Shown here: positions 15,539 through 24,282 of the stretch, in pieces
Numbering within the stretch: position 1 is the stretch's first letter
Layout: every line of letters starts with the position of its first letter
Source of the DNA: Streptomyces anulatus
Lineage (GTDB): Bacteria > Actinomycetota > Actinomycetes > Streptomycetales > Streptomycetaceae
Assembly (NCBI RefSeq): GCF_014650675.1
Contig: NZ_BMVK01000013.1
Span: 1-64,000, forward strand
Direction of reading: 5' to 3'
DNA: 64,000 nucleotides
The notes under the pieces: model-generated
Database searches by the model: none
Told to the model about the DNA's origin: nothing
What the model saw: only the letters and a program-made list of their open reading frames with translations
Translations under genes and position numbers: made by a program

Positions 15539-18330
15539 ATCTTCAGAACGGCCGCGTCCGTGCCCGTCTGCACCTGGGACGTGCCGTTGCCGAGCGCGTT
15601 CCAGATCTCCAGGCGGACGGTGCCGTTCTTCAGTTCGCCCAGGCTCCCGGTGGTCGCCTGCGCGCCGGAGGCCTGCGTGTACTCCTCCCACCCGTTGACC
15701 GGGTCGGTCGCGAAGTAGCGGAAGGTCTCGGCCCGGTCGAACGTGCCGTCGCCGGTGAGGTCGTAGCTGACCCGGACCTGCGGGGCGAGCCCGACCTTCG
15801 TGCCCGCGTCCACCCGGAGACGGAACGCGGTGGCCGCGCCGGAGGCGACCTTGCCGTTGACCTTCTTCACCTCGTAGACGGTCGGCCGGTACGGGGTGCC
15901 GTCCCGGTTGACGCCGTCGGCCGAGGCCACGGTGTCCGCGCCCGCCGGGTCGGTGGTGGCGGTGGTGAGGACGCCGCCGGTCTTGAGGCGGAAGGTGTTG
16001 CCGGTGGACGGGCCGGGCTCCTCCGGGTCGGGGCCGGGCCCCCCGGGGCCCGTGCTCGTGGCCGTCGAACGGGCCGGTACGGACAGCGTCTTGCCGTCGG
16101 AGAAGGTGACCGTCCGGGCGGTGGAGCCGTGGTTGTGGGCGGTGTAGGTGCGGGCGCCGTCCTTCGAGAAGACGGCGGAGGTGGGCAGGTCGCCGCTGAC
16201 GGTCATGTCGGGCGCGCCGACCGTGTTCAGGGTGTTGATCCAGTGGTAGGTGTGCGCCTTGGACTCGCCCTGTTCCGGGGTGTAGTTCCCGTTCACCCCG
16301 TCCCACTTGGCCTTCGCCGCCGCCGGGTCCGACAGCGACTCGAACTGCCAGAGCAGGTCGCGCCACTCCTGGGCGGGCCCGCCGTTCTCGCGCTCCATCT
16401 CGGCGATGTTCCGCTTGATGGCGGCCTTCTCGCGGGCCAGGTGGAGTGAACCACCGGTCACCGGAAGGACGTTGATGCCGTGGATCTCCTCCGGGTTGGC
16501 CGTCCACCAGGTGGAGTACGCGCCGCCGCTGCCCCAGACCATGCCGACCGTGTCGTGGCCGAAGGAGGCGGGGAAGACCTGCTGCGAGGCGTCGAACCAG
16601 TACTGGGTGATCGCCTCGGACTCGGTGGTCAGCAGGAAGCTGCCGAGGTCGCGGAGGTTGTTGTCACCGGTGGCCGCGCCCCACAGGACGAGTCCCGCGC
16701 TGAGGTTGATGGACTCGGAGGAGGACTCCTGGTTGTTGCCCGCCGCGAAGCCCTGGTGGCCGGAGGCCCAGCTGTGGCCCGCGTACACGTCGAAGCCGCG
16801 CAGGAACGGGTAGGCGGAGTCGGTGCGGCTGGGGTTGGCGGTGTCACGGATCAGGTGCTTGATCATCGTGCCCCAGGCGGAGTCGGCGGCCCAGGCCTGG
16901 TCGTACTGGGCGATGATCGCCGCCGCGTAGACGTAGTAGCTGTAGTGGAAGTGGTGGTCGTTCAGCTCGGTGTCGCTGCCGTACGAGGCCGGGTAGCCGG
17001 TGAGGGTCTTCCAGTCCTTGTCGTAGCTGAACTCACTGGCCCCGCCCGCCGTGAACCACTCCTGGAGCCGGCCCTTCATCAGGCCGAGGAGCTTGTCGCG
17101 GGTGGCGGTCTCGCCGATCTGGTCGGCGACGGGCACCAGCTGGGCGAGGCGGCCGAGCGCCTTGCCGGTCCAGTAGGTGTCCGCGGCCCCCGAGAACGGG
17201 TCGGAGGCGTTCGCGACCTCGTTGAGATAGCCGGCCAGCCGGGCCTTGTCGACGCCGCTGGACGCGGGCAGCGCGGGCACGACGCCGTTGTTCTTCTGGC
17301 TGGTGGTGAAGGAGGCGGACTCGCGCACCTTCATCGTGCCGCGCGGCGACACGTACGTGTACGGGGTCAGCGCGTCGGTCGTGTGCAGCCACTGGTGACG
17401 GTAGAGGGCCTGGAGGGTGCCGCGTTCGGTGCCCTCCTTGGCCTCGGTCGTCAGGCTGTAGGTCGCCTTCACCGTGCCGCCGGTGGACTGCCAGGCCACC
17501 TGTGAGCCGGTGACGAAGCTGAAGGCGTACTTCCGGTAGGTGGCGAGCGCGTCCGTGGAGGGCAGCACCGCGAGCGAGAAGTAGTCCTTGGAGCCCAGCC
17601 CGGCGGTGATCGCGGTGCCGGAGACGTTCCAGTCGCTGCCGGTCGGGGCGAAGAGGGCGTAGTGGTGCCCGGCGACGGTGATGCCGAGGACGTTGCCGTC
17701 GTCCGAGAAGACCGTGGGCGTGGAGGCGGTGGTGATGCGGGCGTCGCCGCCGGAGCCCTTGGCGTACACGAAGGGCATGCCGTGGCCGATGGTGGCCCGG
17801 AAGGTGCGGGAGCCGTCGGCCCAGTAGGGCGTCACCGTCCAGTCGGACCAGGCGTCGGCCTTGGTGTCGGGCGAGTTCAGGCCGCTGAGGCCGACGGTGA
17901 GGTCGGCCTTGTGGGCGTACTCGTACTGGCGGCCGTCGCCGACGATCGCGGGCGTGGTCGGATAGCCGACCTCCAGTCCGGAGGCCTTGGCCTGGTACGT
18001 GAGCGGGTGGCCGTACATGGGCGTGCTGTACGGGTTGTCGCCGTAGCGCTGGTAGGCGAGCGAGGACCACCAGTCGTTGGTCGGGACCGGCTTGTCCCGC
18101 GCGGCGGTGGTGAGCTTGGGGGTGACGGGCGCGCCGGTGTTGGTGGTCGGGCCCGAGGTACCGGCGGGGCGGGAGTCGGTATAGCTGCCGGCGCCGGCGG
18201 GGATGGTGGCGGCGGCAGCGGGCGATGCGGCGGGGCCCAGGCCCACGGCGGCCACGGCGATGGCCAGGAGCGTCGCCGCAGCGGGTCTGGAGGCGAGTCC
18301 GGGGGCGAGTCTGGAGAGGGAGGTTCGCAC
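15526..18330 (-). CDS. Secreted GH81 endo-beta-1,3-glucanase
   Basis: About 934 residues with a signal peptide (LLAIAVAAVGLGPAASPAAA) and a GH81 catalytic region. Landmarks are TNDWWSSLAYQRYGDNPYS near residue 85, ELNDHHFHYSYYVYAAAI near 455, and the acidic NNQESSSESINLSAGLVLWG near 535, the expected catalytic area. GH81 enzymes are inverting endo-beta-1,3-glucanases acting on laminarin, callose or fungal wall glucan. A Gly/Pro linker (about residue 765) leads to a C-terminal module of about 160 residues that looks like a beta-sandwich and may bind glucan; I cannot name its family. I chose GTG 18330 because GAGG lies 8 nt upstream; an ATG at 18348 lacks a site. Confidence 0.9.
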   Translation of the reverse strand: MRTSLSRLAPGLASRPAAATLLAIAVAAVGLGPAASPAAAATIPAGAGSYTDSRPAGTSGPTTNTGAPVTPKLTTAARDKPVPTNDWWSSLAYQRYGDNPYSTPMYGHPLTYQAKASGLEVGYPTTPAIVGDGRQYEYAHKADLTVGLSGLNSPDTKADAWSDWTVTPYWADGSRTFRATIGHGMPFVYAKGSGGDARITTASTPTVFSDDGNVLGITVAGHHYALFAPTGSDWNVSGTAITAGLGSKDYFSLAVLPSTDALATYRKYAFSFVTGSQVAWQSTGGTVKATYSLTTEAKEGTERGTLQALYRHQWLHTTDALTPYTYVSPRGTMKVRESASFTTSQKNNGVVPALPASSGVDKARLAGYLNEVANASDPFSGAADTYWTGKALGRLAQLVPVADQIGETATRDKLLGLMKGRLQEWFTAGGASEFSYDKDWKTLTGYPASYGSDTELNDHHFHYSYYVYAAAIIAQYDQAWAADSAWGTMIKHLIRDTANPSRTDSAYPFLRGFDVYAGHSWASGHQGFAAGNNQESSSESINLSAGLVLWGAATGDNNLRDLGSFLLTTESEAITQYWFDASQQVFPASFGHDTVGMVWGSGGAYSTWWTANPEEIHGINVLPVTGGSLHLAREKAAIKRNIAEMERENGGPAQEWRDLLWQFESLSDPAAAKAKWDGVNGNYTPEQGESKAHTYHWINTLNTVGAPDMTVSGDLPTSAVFSKDGARTYTAHNHGSTARTVTFSDGKTLSVPARSTATSTGPGGPGPDPEEPGPSTGNTFRLKTGGVLTTATTDPAGADTVASADGVNRDGTPYRPTVYEVKKVNGKVASGAATAFRLRVDAGTKVGLAPQVRVSYDLTGDGTFDRAETFRYFATDPVNGWEEYTQASGAQATTGSLGELKNGTVRLEIWNALGNGTSQVQTGTDAAVLKIPYV

Positions 18331-18368
18331 GAGCAGCACCTCGATCATGGGGGGCGAAGAGCGCGTTC

Positions 18369-18421
18369 GAGAGCGCTCTCAAGTGCCAAGGAACGTAAAA
18401 CTCCTGAAACGTAAGTGTCAA
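18369..18421 (-). promoter_or_regulatory. GH81 promoter and perfect GAGAGCGCTCTC operator
   Basis: Reading on the minus strand, TTGACA (18421-18416) and TTACGT (18398-18393) are spaced 17 bp. The 12-bp palindrome GAGAGCGCTCTC (18369-18380) falls just downstream of the expected start of transcription, fitting repression by blocking. Confidence 0.75.
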
Positions 18422-18530
18422 GAGAACGCACACAGAAGGCAGTTGGACGGCCATCGGGTGTAACCCCAAGCTGTTATGCGTTCGAGTCTTGACGGGGCGG
18501 GGGTGGTGGGGGACGCTCCAATCGCAGGTT

Positions 18531-18546
18531 TTGAGAGCGCTCTCAA
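18531..18546 (+). promoter_or_regulatory. 16-bp palindromic operator for the ABC/GH1 operon
   Basis: TTGAGAGCGCTCTCAA is a perfect 16-bp palindrome 37 nt before the binding-protein start, with the same core as the GH81 site. A TTGACG at 18489-18494 is a possible -35. Confidence 0.8.
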
Positions 18547-18583
18547 GGCGCTCGGTTCATCCCGAAGCCAAGGGAGGCTTCCC

Positions 18584-19888
18584 ATGCCCATCGCCCGAGC
18601 CGCCAAGAGAGCCACCGTCCGCCTCGGCGCGGTCGTCCTCGCCGGGGCCCTCCTCGCCGCCTGTGGGTCCGGCGACTCGTCGGACTCCTCCGACAGCGCG
18701 GGCGGAAAGGTCACGCTCAACGTCGACCTCTTCGGCTCCTTCGGCTTCAAGGAGGCCGGGCTGTACGAGGAGTACCAGAAGCTCAACCCGGACGTGACGA
18801 TCAAGCAGAGCGACACCCAGGACGAGGCGGACTACTGGAAGTCGCTCCAGACCCGGCTCGCGGGCGGCGGCGGTCTCGCGGACGTGCAGGGCGTCGAGGT
18901 GGGCCGTATCGCCTCGGTCACCCAGCAGCAGGCCGACAAGTTCCAGGACCTGAAGGAGTTCGGGGCCGACAAGCTCAAGGGCGAGTTCGCCGAGGCCAAG
19001 TGGTCGGCGGCGACCACCGGGGACGGCAAGATCCTCGGCCTCGGCACGGACGTCGGCCCGGAGGCGATGTGCTACCGCACCGACCTCTTCGAGCAGGCCG
19101 GGCTGCCCACGGACCGCGAGGAGCTCGCGAAGAAGTGGGCCACGTGGGACGGCTACCTGGAGCTGGGCAAGCAGTACAAGAAGAAGGCCCCCACCAAGAG
19201 CGCCTGGCTGGACAGCGTCGGCTCGCTCTACGGGATCATGATCGGCCAGGAGAAGGAGCGGTACTACGACGCCTCCGGCGAGCTGATCTACGAGAAGAAC
19301 CCGGCGGTCAAGGAAGCCTGGGACACCTCCGTGGAGGCGGCCGAGGCGGGCCTGAGCGCCAAGCTCGACCAGTGGTCCCCGCAGTGGAACCAGGCGTTCG
19401 CGGCCGGTTCGTTCGCGACGATCCCGTGCCCGGCCTGGATGCTCGGCTACGTCAAGGGCCAGGCCGGCGACGCGGGCAAGGGCAAGTGGGACATCGCCGA
19501 GCTCCCCGGCGGCGCGGGCAACTGGGGCGGCTCGTACCTCTCCATCCCGCGTGCGGCCAAGCACAAGGAGGAGGCGTACAAGCTGATCGAGTGGCTGACC
19601 GCCCCCGAGCAGCAGGCGAAGGTCTTCCAGAAGCAGGGCAACTTCCCGTCCTCGACGGGCGCCATCGAGACGATCGCCGACGCGAAGGACGAGTACTTCT
19701 CGGGCGCCCCGATCGGCCGGATCTTCGGTGAGGCCGCCAAGGAGTCCCCGGTCCAGGTGCTGGGTGTGCACGACCAGAACGTGATGCAGCAGATCACGAA
19801 CGCGCTGAGCGAGGTCGAGCGCAAGGGGACGTCGTCGGACAAGGCGTGGCAGACGGCGAAGAAGGGCGTGGACAACGTGATCGGCTGA
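18584..19888 (+). CDS. ABC sugar-binding lipoprotein (CebE-like)
   Basis: The 434-residue family-1 extracellular binding protein has a lipoprotein signal (VVLAGALLAACGSGD, acylated Cys27), then an Asp/Ser-rich tether and a mature domain beginning VTLNVDLFGSFGFKEAGLYE. It would capture a glucooligosaccharide, probably laminaribiose or laminaritriose given the neighbouring GH81 and GH1 enzymes; cello-oligosaccharide is the alternative because CebE is the nearest known type. The ATG at 18584 is supported by AGGGAGG at 18571-18577. First gene of the operon and preceded by the palindromic operator. Confidence 0.88.
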   Translation: MPIARAAKRATVRLGAVVLAGALLAACGSGDSSDSSDSAGGKVTLNVDLFGSFGFKEAGLYEEYQKLNPDVTIKQSDTQDEADYWKSLQTRLAGGGGLADVQGVEVGRIASVTQQQADKFQDLKEFGADKLKGEFAEAKWSAATTGDGKILGLGTDVGPEAMCYRTDLFEQAGLPTDREELAKKWATWDGYLELGKQYKKKAPTKSAWLDSVGSLYGIMIGQEKERYYDASGELIYEKNPAVKEAWDTSVEAAEAGLSAKLDQWSPQWNQAFAAGSFATIPCPAWMLGYVKGQAGDAGKGKWDIAELPGGAGNWGGSYLSIPRAAKHKEEAYKLIEWLTAPEQQAKVFQKQGNFPSSTGAIETIADAKDEYFSGAPIGRIFGEAAKESPVQVLGVHDQNVMQQITNALSEVERKGTSSDKAWQTAKKGVDNVIG

Positions 19889-20011
19889 CGCCGCTCACCG
19901 CCCCACCGCCGCACCCCGCCGGTCAGGGGCCGGTCCACCCGCCCGCGGCGGACGGACCGGCCCCACCCCCGTACCCCTCCCCGCCCGCTCCCGATCCCGA
20001 AGGGCCGCACC

Positions 20012-20989
20012 GTGTCCCTCACCGCCACCGCGAAGGCCGGGCCCCGCCCGTCCGGAACCGGGCCCGGCCCCGACGACGGCCGGGCCACAGCCCTCCGGCG
20101 CACCTGGCGCAAGGCCTCCCCGTACGCCTATATCGCCCCCTTCTTCACCCTGTTCCTGGCCTTCGGGCTCTTCCCGCTCCTCTACACGGCGTTCGTCTCC
20201 CTCTACCGGGTCGAGCTCCAGACGAGCGGCGAGATGGAGTGGCGGGGCATCGCCAACTACACGGCGCTGTTCACCGACGAGTACTTCTGGATCTCGCTGC
20301 GCAACACGTTCACGATCGGCGTGCTGTCCACGGTCCCGCAGCTCGCGATGGCACTCGGCCTCGCCCACCTGCTCAACTACAAGCTGCGCGGCCGGACCTT
20401 CATCCGGACGGCGATCCTGCTCCCGTACGCGACCTCGGTGGCGGCGGCCACGCTCGTCTTCGCGCAGCTCTTCGGCCGCGACTTCGGGCTGATCAACTAT
20501 GTGATCGGGCTGGTCGGCTTCGACCCGGTGGACTGGCAGACCGGCACGGTCGCCTCGCAGATCGCGGTGTCGTCGATCGTGATCTGGCGGTGGACCGGCT
20601 ACAACGCACTGATCTACCTGGCGGGCATGCAGTCGATCCCGCACGAGCTGTACGAGGCGGCGGAGATGGACGGGGCGTCGCGCTGGCGGCAGTTCATCCA
20701 CGTGACGCTGCCCGGCCTGCGCCCCACGATCGTCTTCACCGTCATCATCTCCACGATCGGCGCGACCCAGCTCTTCGGCGAGCCGCTGCTGTTCGAGGGG
20801 TCGATCTCCGGCGGCATCTCGCACCAGTACCAGACCCTCGGCCTGTACATGTACGAGCAGGGCTGGGGCTTCTTCCACCTGGGCCGGGCCGCGGCCATCG
20901 CCTGGGTGATGTTCGTCCTGATCGTGGTGCTCGTCGGGGCCAACGCCCTGCTCGTGCGCCGCCGCGCACGCAAGGAGGCCGGCCGATGA
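20012..20989 (+). CDS. ABC sugar permease 1 (CebF/MalF type)
   Basis: A 325-residue, six-helix permease of the MalF/CebF class with the cytoplasmic EAA loop EAAEMDGASRWRQFIHVTLP. The N-terminus is a basic, Pro/Gly-rich cytoplasmic tail. GTG start at 20012. It pairs with the next gene, whose ATG overlaps its stop. No ATPase is encoded in the operon, so the importer probably borrows a shared ATPase such as MsiK, as known for streptomycete cellobiose and maltose importers. Confidence 0.88.
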   Translation: MSLTATAKAGPRPSGTGPGPDDGRATALRRTWRKASPYAYIAPFFTLFLAFGLFPLLYTAFVSLYRVELQTSGEMEWRGIANYTALFTDEYFWISLRNTFTIGVLSTVPQLAMALGLAHLLNYKLRGRTFIRTAILLPYATSVAAATLVFAQLFGRDFGLINYVIGLVGFDPVDWQTGTVASQIAVSSIVIWRWTGYNALIYLAGMQSIPHELYEAAEMDGASRWRQFIHVTLPGLRPTIVFTVIISTIGATQLFGEPLLFEGSISGGISHQYQTLGLYMYEQGWGFFHLGRAAAIAWVMFVLIVVLVGANALLVRRRARKEAGR

Positions 20990-21909
20990 CCGCGCTCGCC
21001 GCACCGCCGACCGCGCCCGGAAAGGGCCGCCCGCCGCAGGACCCGCCCGAGAAGCGCTCCCGGTTCCGCAAGGGCGGCGGCGGGGCGGGGCAGACGATGA
21101 AGGGCGGCTGGCTCTCCTACCTCATCCTCGGCTTCGCGCTGCTGATCTCCGCGTTCCCGTTCTACTGGACGATCGTCGCGGCCAGCCGGTCCAACGCGGA
21201 CCTGGCGCAGGTGCCGCCGAGTCTGCTGCCGGGACCGAACCTGATCAAGAACTTCGACGCGGTCCTCGAAGAGGCCGACATCGGCAAGGCGCTGCTGAAC
21301 TCGCTGATCGTGTCCGGTTCGATCACGCTCGGCACGGTCCTGTGCTGCACGCTGGCCGGATTCGCCTTCGCCAAGCTGAAGTTCCGGGGCCGGGGCGCGC
21401 TGCTGACGCTGACGATCGGGACGATGATGATCCCGCCGCAGCTCGGCGTGATCCCGCTCTTCATGCTGATCGCCGAACTCCAGTGGGTGAACCAGCTCCA
21501 GGCGGTGATCCTGCCGGGTCTGGTCTCGGCGTTCGGGGTGTTCTTCATGCGCCAGTACCTGGTGCAGTCGCTGCCGGACGAGCTGATCGAGGCGGCCCGG
21601 GTGGACGGGGCCTCCACCGCGCGCATCTTCTGGTCGATCGTGATCCCGATCGCGCGGCCGGGGATGGCCGTGCTCGGGATGCTCACGTTCATGACGGCGT
21701 GGAACGACTTCTTCTGGCCGATCATCGCGCTGTCCTCGCAGGAGCCGACGGTGCAGGTCGCGCTGCGGCAGCTCGGCGGCGGCTACGTCAACGACCAGTC
21801 GGTGATCATGGCCGGCACGCTGCTCGGCACGCTGCCCGTGCTGCTGGTCTTCGGCCTGCTGGGCCGGCAGATCGTCGGCGGCATCATGCAGGGCGCGGTG
21901 AAGGGCTGA
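20986..21909 (+). CDS. ABC sugar permease 2 (CebG/MalG type)
   Basis: A 307-residue MalG/CebG-class permease with the EAA loop EAARVDGASTARIFWSIVIP and the C-terminal QIVGGIMQGAVKG typical of the class. The ATG at 20986 overlaps the preceding stop as ATGA, giving coupled synthesis of the two membrane subunits. The first 40 residues are a basic Pro/Gly-rich tail before the first helix (LSYLILGFALLISAFPFYWT). Confidence 0.88.
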   Translation: MTALAAPPTAPGKGRPPQDPPEKRSRFRKGGGGAGQTMKGGWLSYLILGFALLISAFPFYWTIVAASRSNADLAQVPPSLLPGPNLIKNFDAVLEEADIGKALLNSLIVSGSITLGTVLCCTLAGFAFAKLKFRGRGALLTLTIGTMMIPPQLGVIPLFMLIAELQWVNQLQAVILPGLVSAFGVFFMRQYLVQSLPDELIEAARVDGASTARIFWSIVIPIARPGMAVLGMLTFMTAWNDFFWPIIALSSQEPTVQVALRQLGGGYVNDQSVIMAGTLLGTLPVLLVFGLLGRQIVGGIMQGAVKG

Positions 21910-21971
21910 CCCGCGCCCTCCCGCTGCCCGCTCTTCCCCCCCTCCTCCCTCACCTCTGGAGTGACAGTCCC

Positions 21972-23396
21972 ATGACCGCTGTCGATGCCCGTCCGGCGAC
22001 CTCCGCGGAGTCCCGCCCCGAGACCGTGGCGGGACTCCGCTTCCCCACCGCATTCCGCTGGGGGACCGCCACCGCCGCCTATCAGATCGAGGGCGGAGCC
22101 ACCGAGGACGGCCGTACGCCGTCGATCTGGGACACCTTCAGCCGGACGCCCGGCAAGGTGCGCAACGGCGACACCGGCGACATCGCCGCCGACCATCTGC
22201 ACCGGATGCCGGACGACGTACGCCTGATGAAGGAACTGGGCGTCACCGACTACCGGTTCTCCGTCTCCTGGCCCCGGGTCCAGCCGACCGGCCGGGGCCC
22301 GGCCGTGGAGCGCGGCCTGGACTTCTACCGCCGCCTGGTCGACGAGCTGCTGGCGGCCGGCATCAGACCGGTCGCCACGCTCTACCACTGGGACCTGCCG
22401 CAGGAGCTGGAGGACGCGGGCGGCTGGCCCGAGCGGGACACGGCGCACCGGTTCGCGGAGTACGCGGGCCTGGTGGCCGGGGCGCTGGGCGACCGGGTGC
22501 CGACCTGGACGACGCTCAACGAGCCCTGGTGCGCGGCGTTCCTCGGGTACGGGAACGGGGTCCACGCCCCCGGCCGGACCAGCGACCTCGCGGCCCTGCG
22601 CGCCGCCCACCACCTGAACCTGGCCCACGGCGCGGGCGCCCGCGTCCTGCGCGACCTCCTGCCGGACACCGCCGAGATCTCCCTCACCCTGAACCTCCAC
22701 GCGCTGCGCCCGCTGACGGACACGGAGGCGGACCGGGACGCGGTGCGCCGGATCGACGCGGTGGCGAACCGGATCTTCCTGGACCCGGTCTTCCACGGCC
22801 GGCTGCCGCAGGACCTGGTCGAGGACACGGCGGAGGTGACGGACTGGTCGTTCGTCCGGGACGGCGACCTGGAGGTGGCGTCGGCCCCGATCAACTCGCT
22901 GGGCATCAACTACTACTCCCCCAGCGTGGTTTCGGCGGGCACGTCGGAGTCCCCGTCGCCGTGGGCGGGCGCGGAACAGCGTGTGGCGTTCACCCCGGCG
23001 GCGGGCCCGCGCACCGCGATGGACTGGCCGGTCGACGCGAACGGCCTGTACGAACTGCTGACCCGCCTCCGGGACGAACTCCCCTCCGTACCGCTGCTGG
23101 TGACGGAGAACGGGGCGGCGTACGACGACTACGCGGACCCGGAGGGCGAGGTCCACGACCCGGAGCGGGTGGCGTACCTGGACGCCCATCTGGCGGCCGT
23201 GCACCGGGCGATCGCGGACGGGGTGGACGTACGCGGGTACTTCCTGTGGTCGCTGCTGGACAACTTCGAGTGGGCGTACGGCTACAGCAAGCGGTTCGGC
23301 ATCGTGCACGTGGACTTCGCGTCCCAGCGCCGTACGGCGAAGGACAGCGCGCGGTGGTACGCGGAGGTGATCGCGCGGGGCGGCCTGGAGCGCTGA
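21972..23396 (+). CDS. GH1 beta-glucosidase
   Basis: The 474-residue intracellular glycoside hydrolase family 1 enzyme has the N-terminal signature FRWGTATAAYQIEGG, the acid/base Glu184 in TTLNEPWC and the nucleophile Glu379 in LVTENGAAY. It would hydrolyse imported beta-glucosides to glucose. By context its natural substrate is likely a beta-1,3-glucobiose or oligomer; GH1 BglC-type enzymes often accept several linkages. No signal peptide. The ATG follows GGAGTG by a normal spacing. Last gene of the operon, ended by the 17-bp hairpin at 23488. Confidence 0.93.
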   Translation: MTAVDARPATSAESRPETVAGLRFPTAFRWGTATAAYQIEGGATEDGRTPSIWDTFSRTPGKVRNGDTGDIAADHLHRMPDDVRLMKELGVTDYRFSVSWPRVQPTGRGPAVERGLDFYRRLVDELLAAGIRPVATLYHWDLPQELEDAGGWPERDTAHRFAEYAGLVAGALGDRVPTWTTLNEPWCAAFLGYGNGVHAPGRTSDLAALRAAHHLNLAHGAGARVLRDLLPDTAEISLTLNLHALRPLTDTEADRDAVRRIDAVANRIFLDPVFHGRLPQDLVEDTAEVTDWSFVRDGDLEVASAPINSLGINYYSPSVVSAGTSESPSPWAGAEQRVAFTPAAGPRTAMDWPVDANGLYELLTRLRDELPSVPLLVTENGAAYDDYADPEGEVHDPERVAYLDAHLAAVHRAIADGVDVRGYFLWSLLDNFEWAYGYSKRFGIVHVDFASQRRTAKDSARWYAEVIARGGLER

Positions 23397-23487
23397 ACCG
23401 GGGGCGGCGGGGCGGCTGATTGCCGCCTGCCGGTCACGCGTACCGGGTTACGGGACACGCGGGTTCCGGGTTACGGGTTACGGGTTC

Positions 23488-23528
23488 CGTCGGGGCTCGG
23501 GGTGGCACGCGCACCCCGAGCCCCGACG
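23488..23528 (+). terminator. Strong hairpin terminator of the glucan operon
   Basis: Perfect 17-bp arms (CGTCGGGGCTCGGGGTG and complement) around a GCACGCG loop, 91 nt after the GH1 stop. Confidence 0.88.
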
Positions 23529-23978
23529 CGTGTCCGGGGGTCTCTCGGGGTGCGCCCGGGGGCCTGCCGGCGTATGCCCGGCCGCACGGTACGGGCGATG
23601 AGAGTTTTCTCCCGGAATCGGCCGGGCTACTTTCGGCCGGATGAATCACCGGTGAAGTCCCGCGCACCGGCGGGTAGCGGGTCCGGCCGGCGGCGGAGTG
23701 CTCGCGTGGCCCGAAGCGGCCGCGGGGGTACGGCCCGGCCCGCGGCCCGCCGGAACCCGTCGGGGCCCGGCGCCGGGGGAACGAGGCTGATCAGCGGAGC
23801 GGTGGACCGGAGCCCGTCCGGACCGGTGAGCCGGGCGACGGCCCCGTCGGCACGACCGGCCCCGATCATCCGTGCGGCCGATCGTCGGGCGTCGCACGGG
23901 TACGCACCCAACGCCCGCCGCCCTGATGCAACTTGGCGCGAATGCGTTGCCTTCGGCAGGGGCCTCTCCGTACGCCTC
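23529..23978. other. Gene-free interval
   Basis: About 450 nt with no credible reading frame on either strand; frames that stay open are Arg/Ala/Pro-rich and lack family motifs or ribosome-binding sites. It may be remnant DNA or a long regulatory region of the DasR-type promoter that follows. Confidence 0.6.
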
Positions 23979-24014
23979 TTGACCTCCGGACCCCCATCCG
24001 TATGGTCTAGACCA
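23979..24014 (+). promoter_or_regulatory. Promoter with a DasR-type (dre) operator
   Basis: TTGACC (23979-23984) and TATGGT (24001-24006) are spaced 16 bp. The -10 merges into TGGTCTAGACCA (24003-24014), a perfect 12-bp palindrome equal to the core of the dre consensus bound by the GlcNAc-responsive repressor DasR in streptomycetes. Confidence 0.75.
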
Positions 24015-24282
24015 AGCAGTGAGAGGCAGTCGGCGGTGGTGGTCACGCGCCGCCCCTGCCTCGCCCACGTACCGCATCGCAGTCGGCGTGCCGCACGCCC
24101 GGACCGCCGCCGGTGGCCGACAACAGACCCCGGGGGGAAGGGCCCGGGCGAAAGGCCCGTCACCCCGTGCGCCGAAGCGCCAGAGCCGACGCTTCCCGCA
24201 AACGCCCCACAGGCGCCCACGTACCCGCGCGGGCCGCCCATGCACGCTTTCCCACCCCCACGGACACAGCGGGAGATCGCAC
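24015..24282 (+). promoter_or_regulatory. Long structured leader before the DoxX gene
   Basis: About 270 nt between the DasR-type promoter and the next ATG hold no gene. A bulged hairpin with arms GAGGCAG/CTGCCTC and GGCGG/CCGCC spans 24023-24062, and CGGGC-GAAAG-GCCCG forms a small stem further on. I could not match it to a known riboswitch. Confidence 0.45.

Noticed and set aside
24110..24200. A cobalamin or ydaO riboswitch in the DoxX leader
   Set aside because: GGGGGGAAGG and GCCCGGGCGAAAGGCCC recall riboswitch fragments, but the ordered conserved cores are missing.
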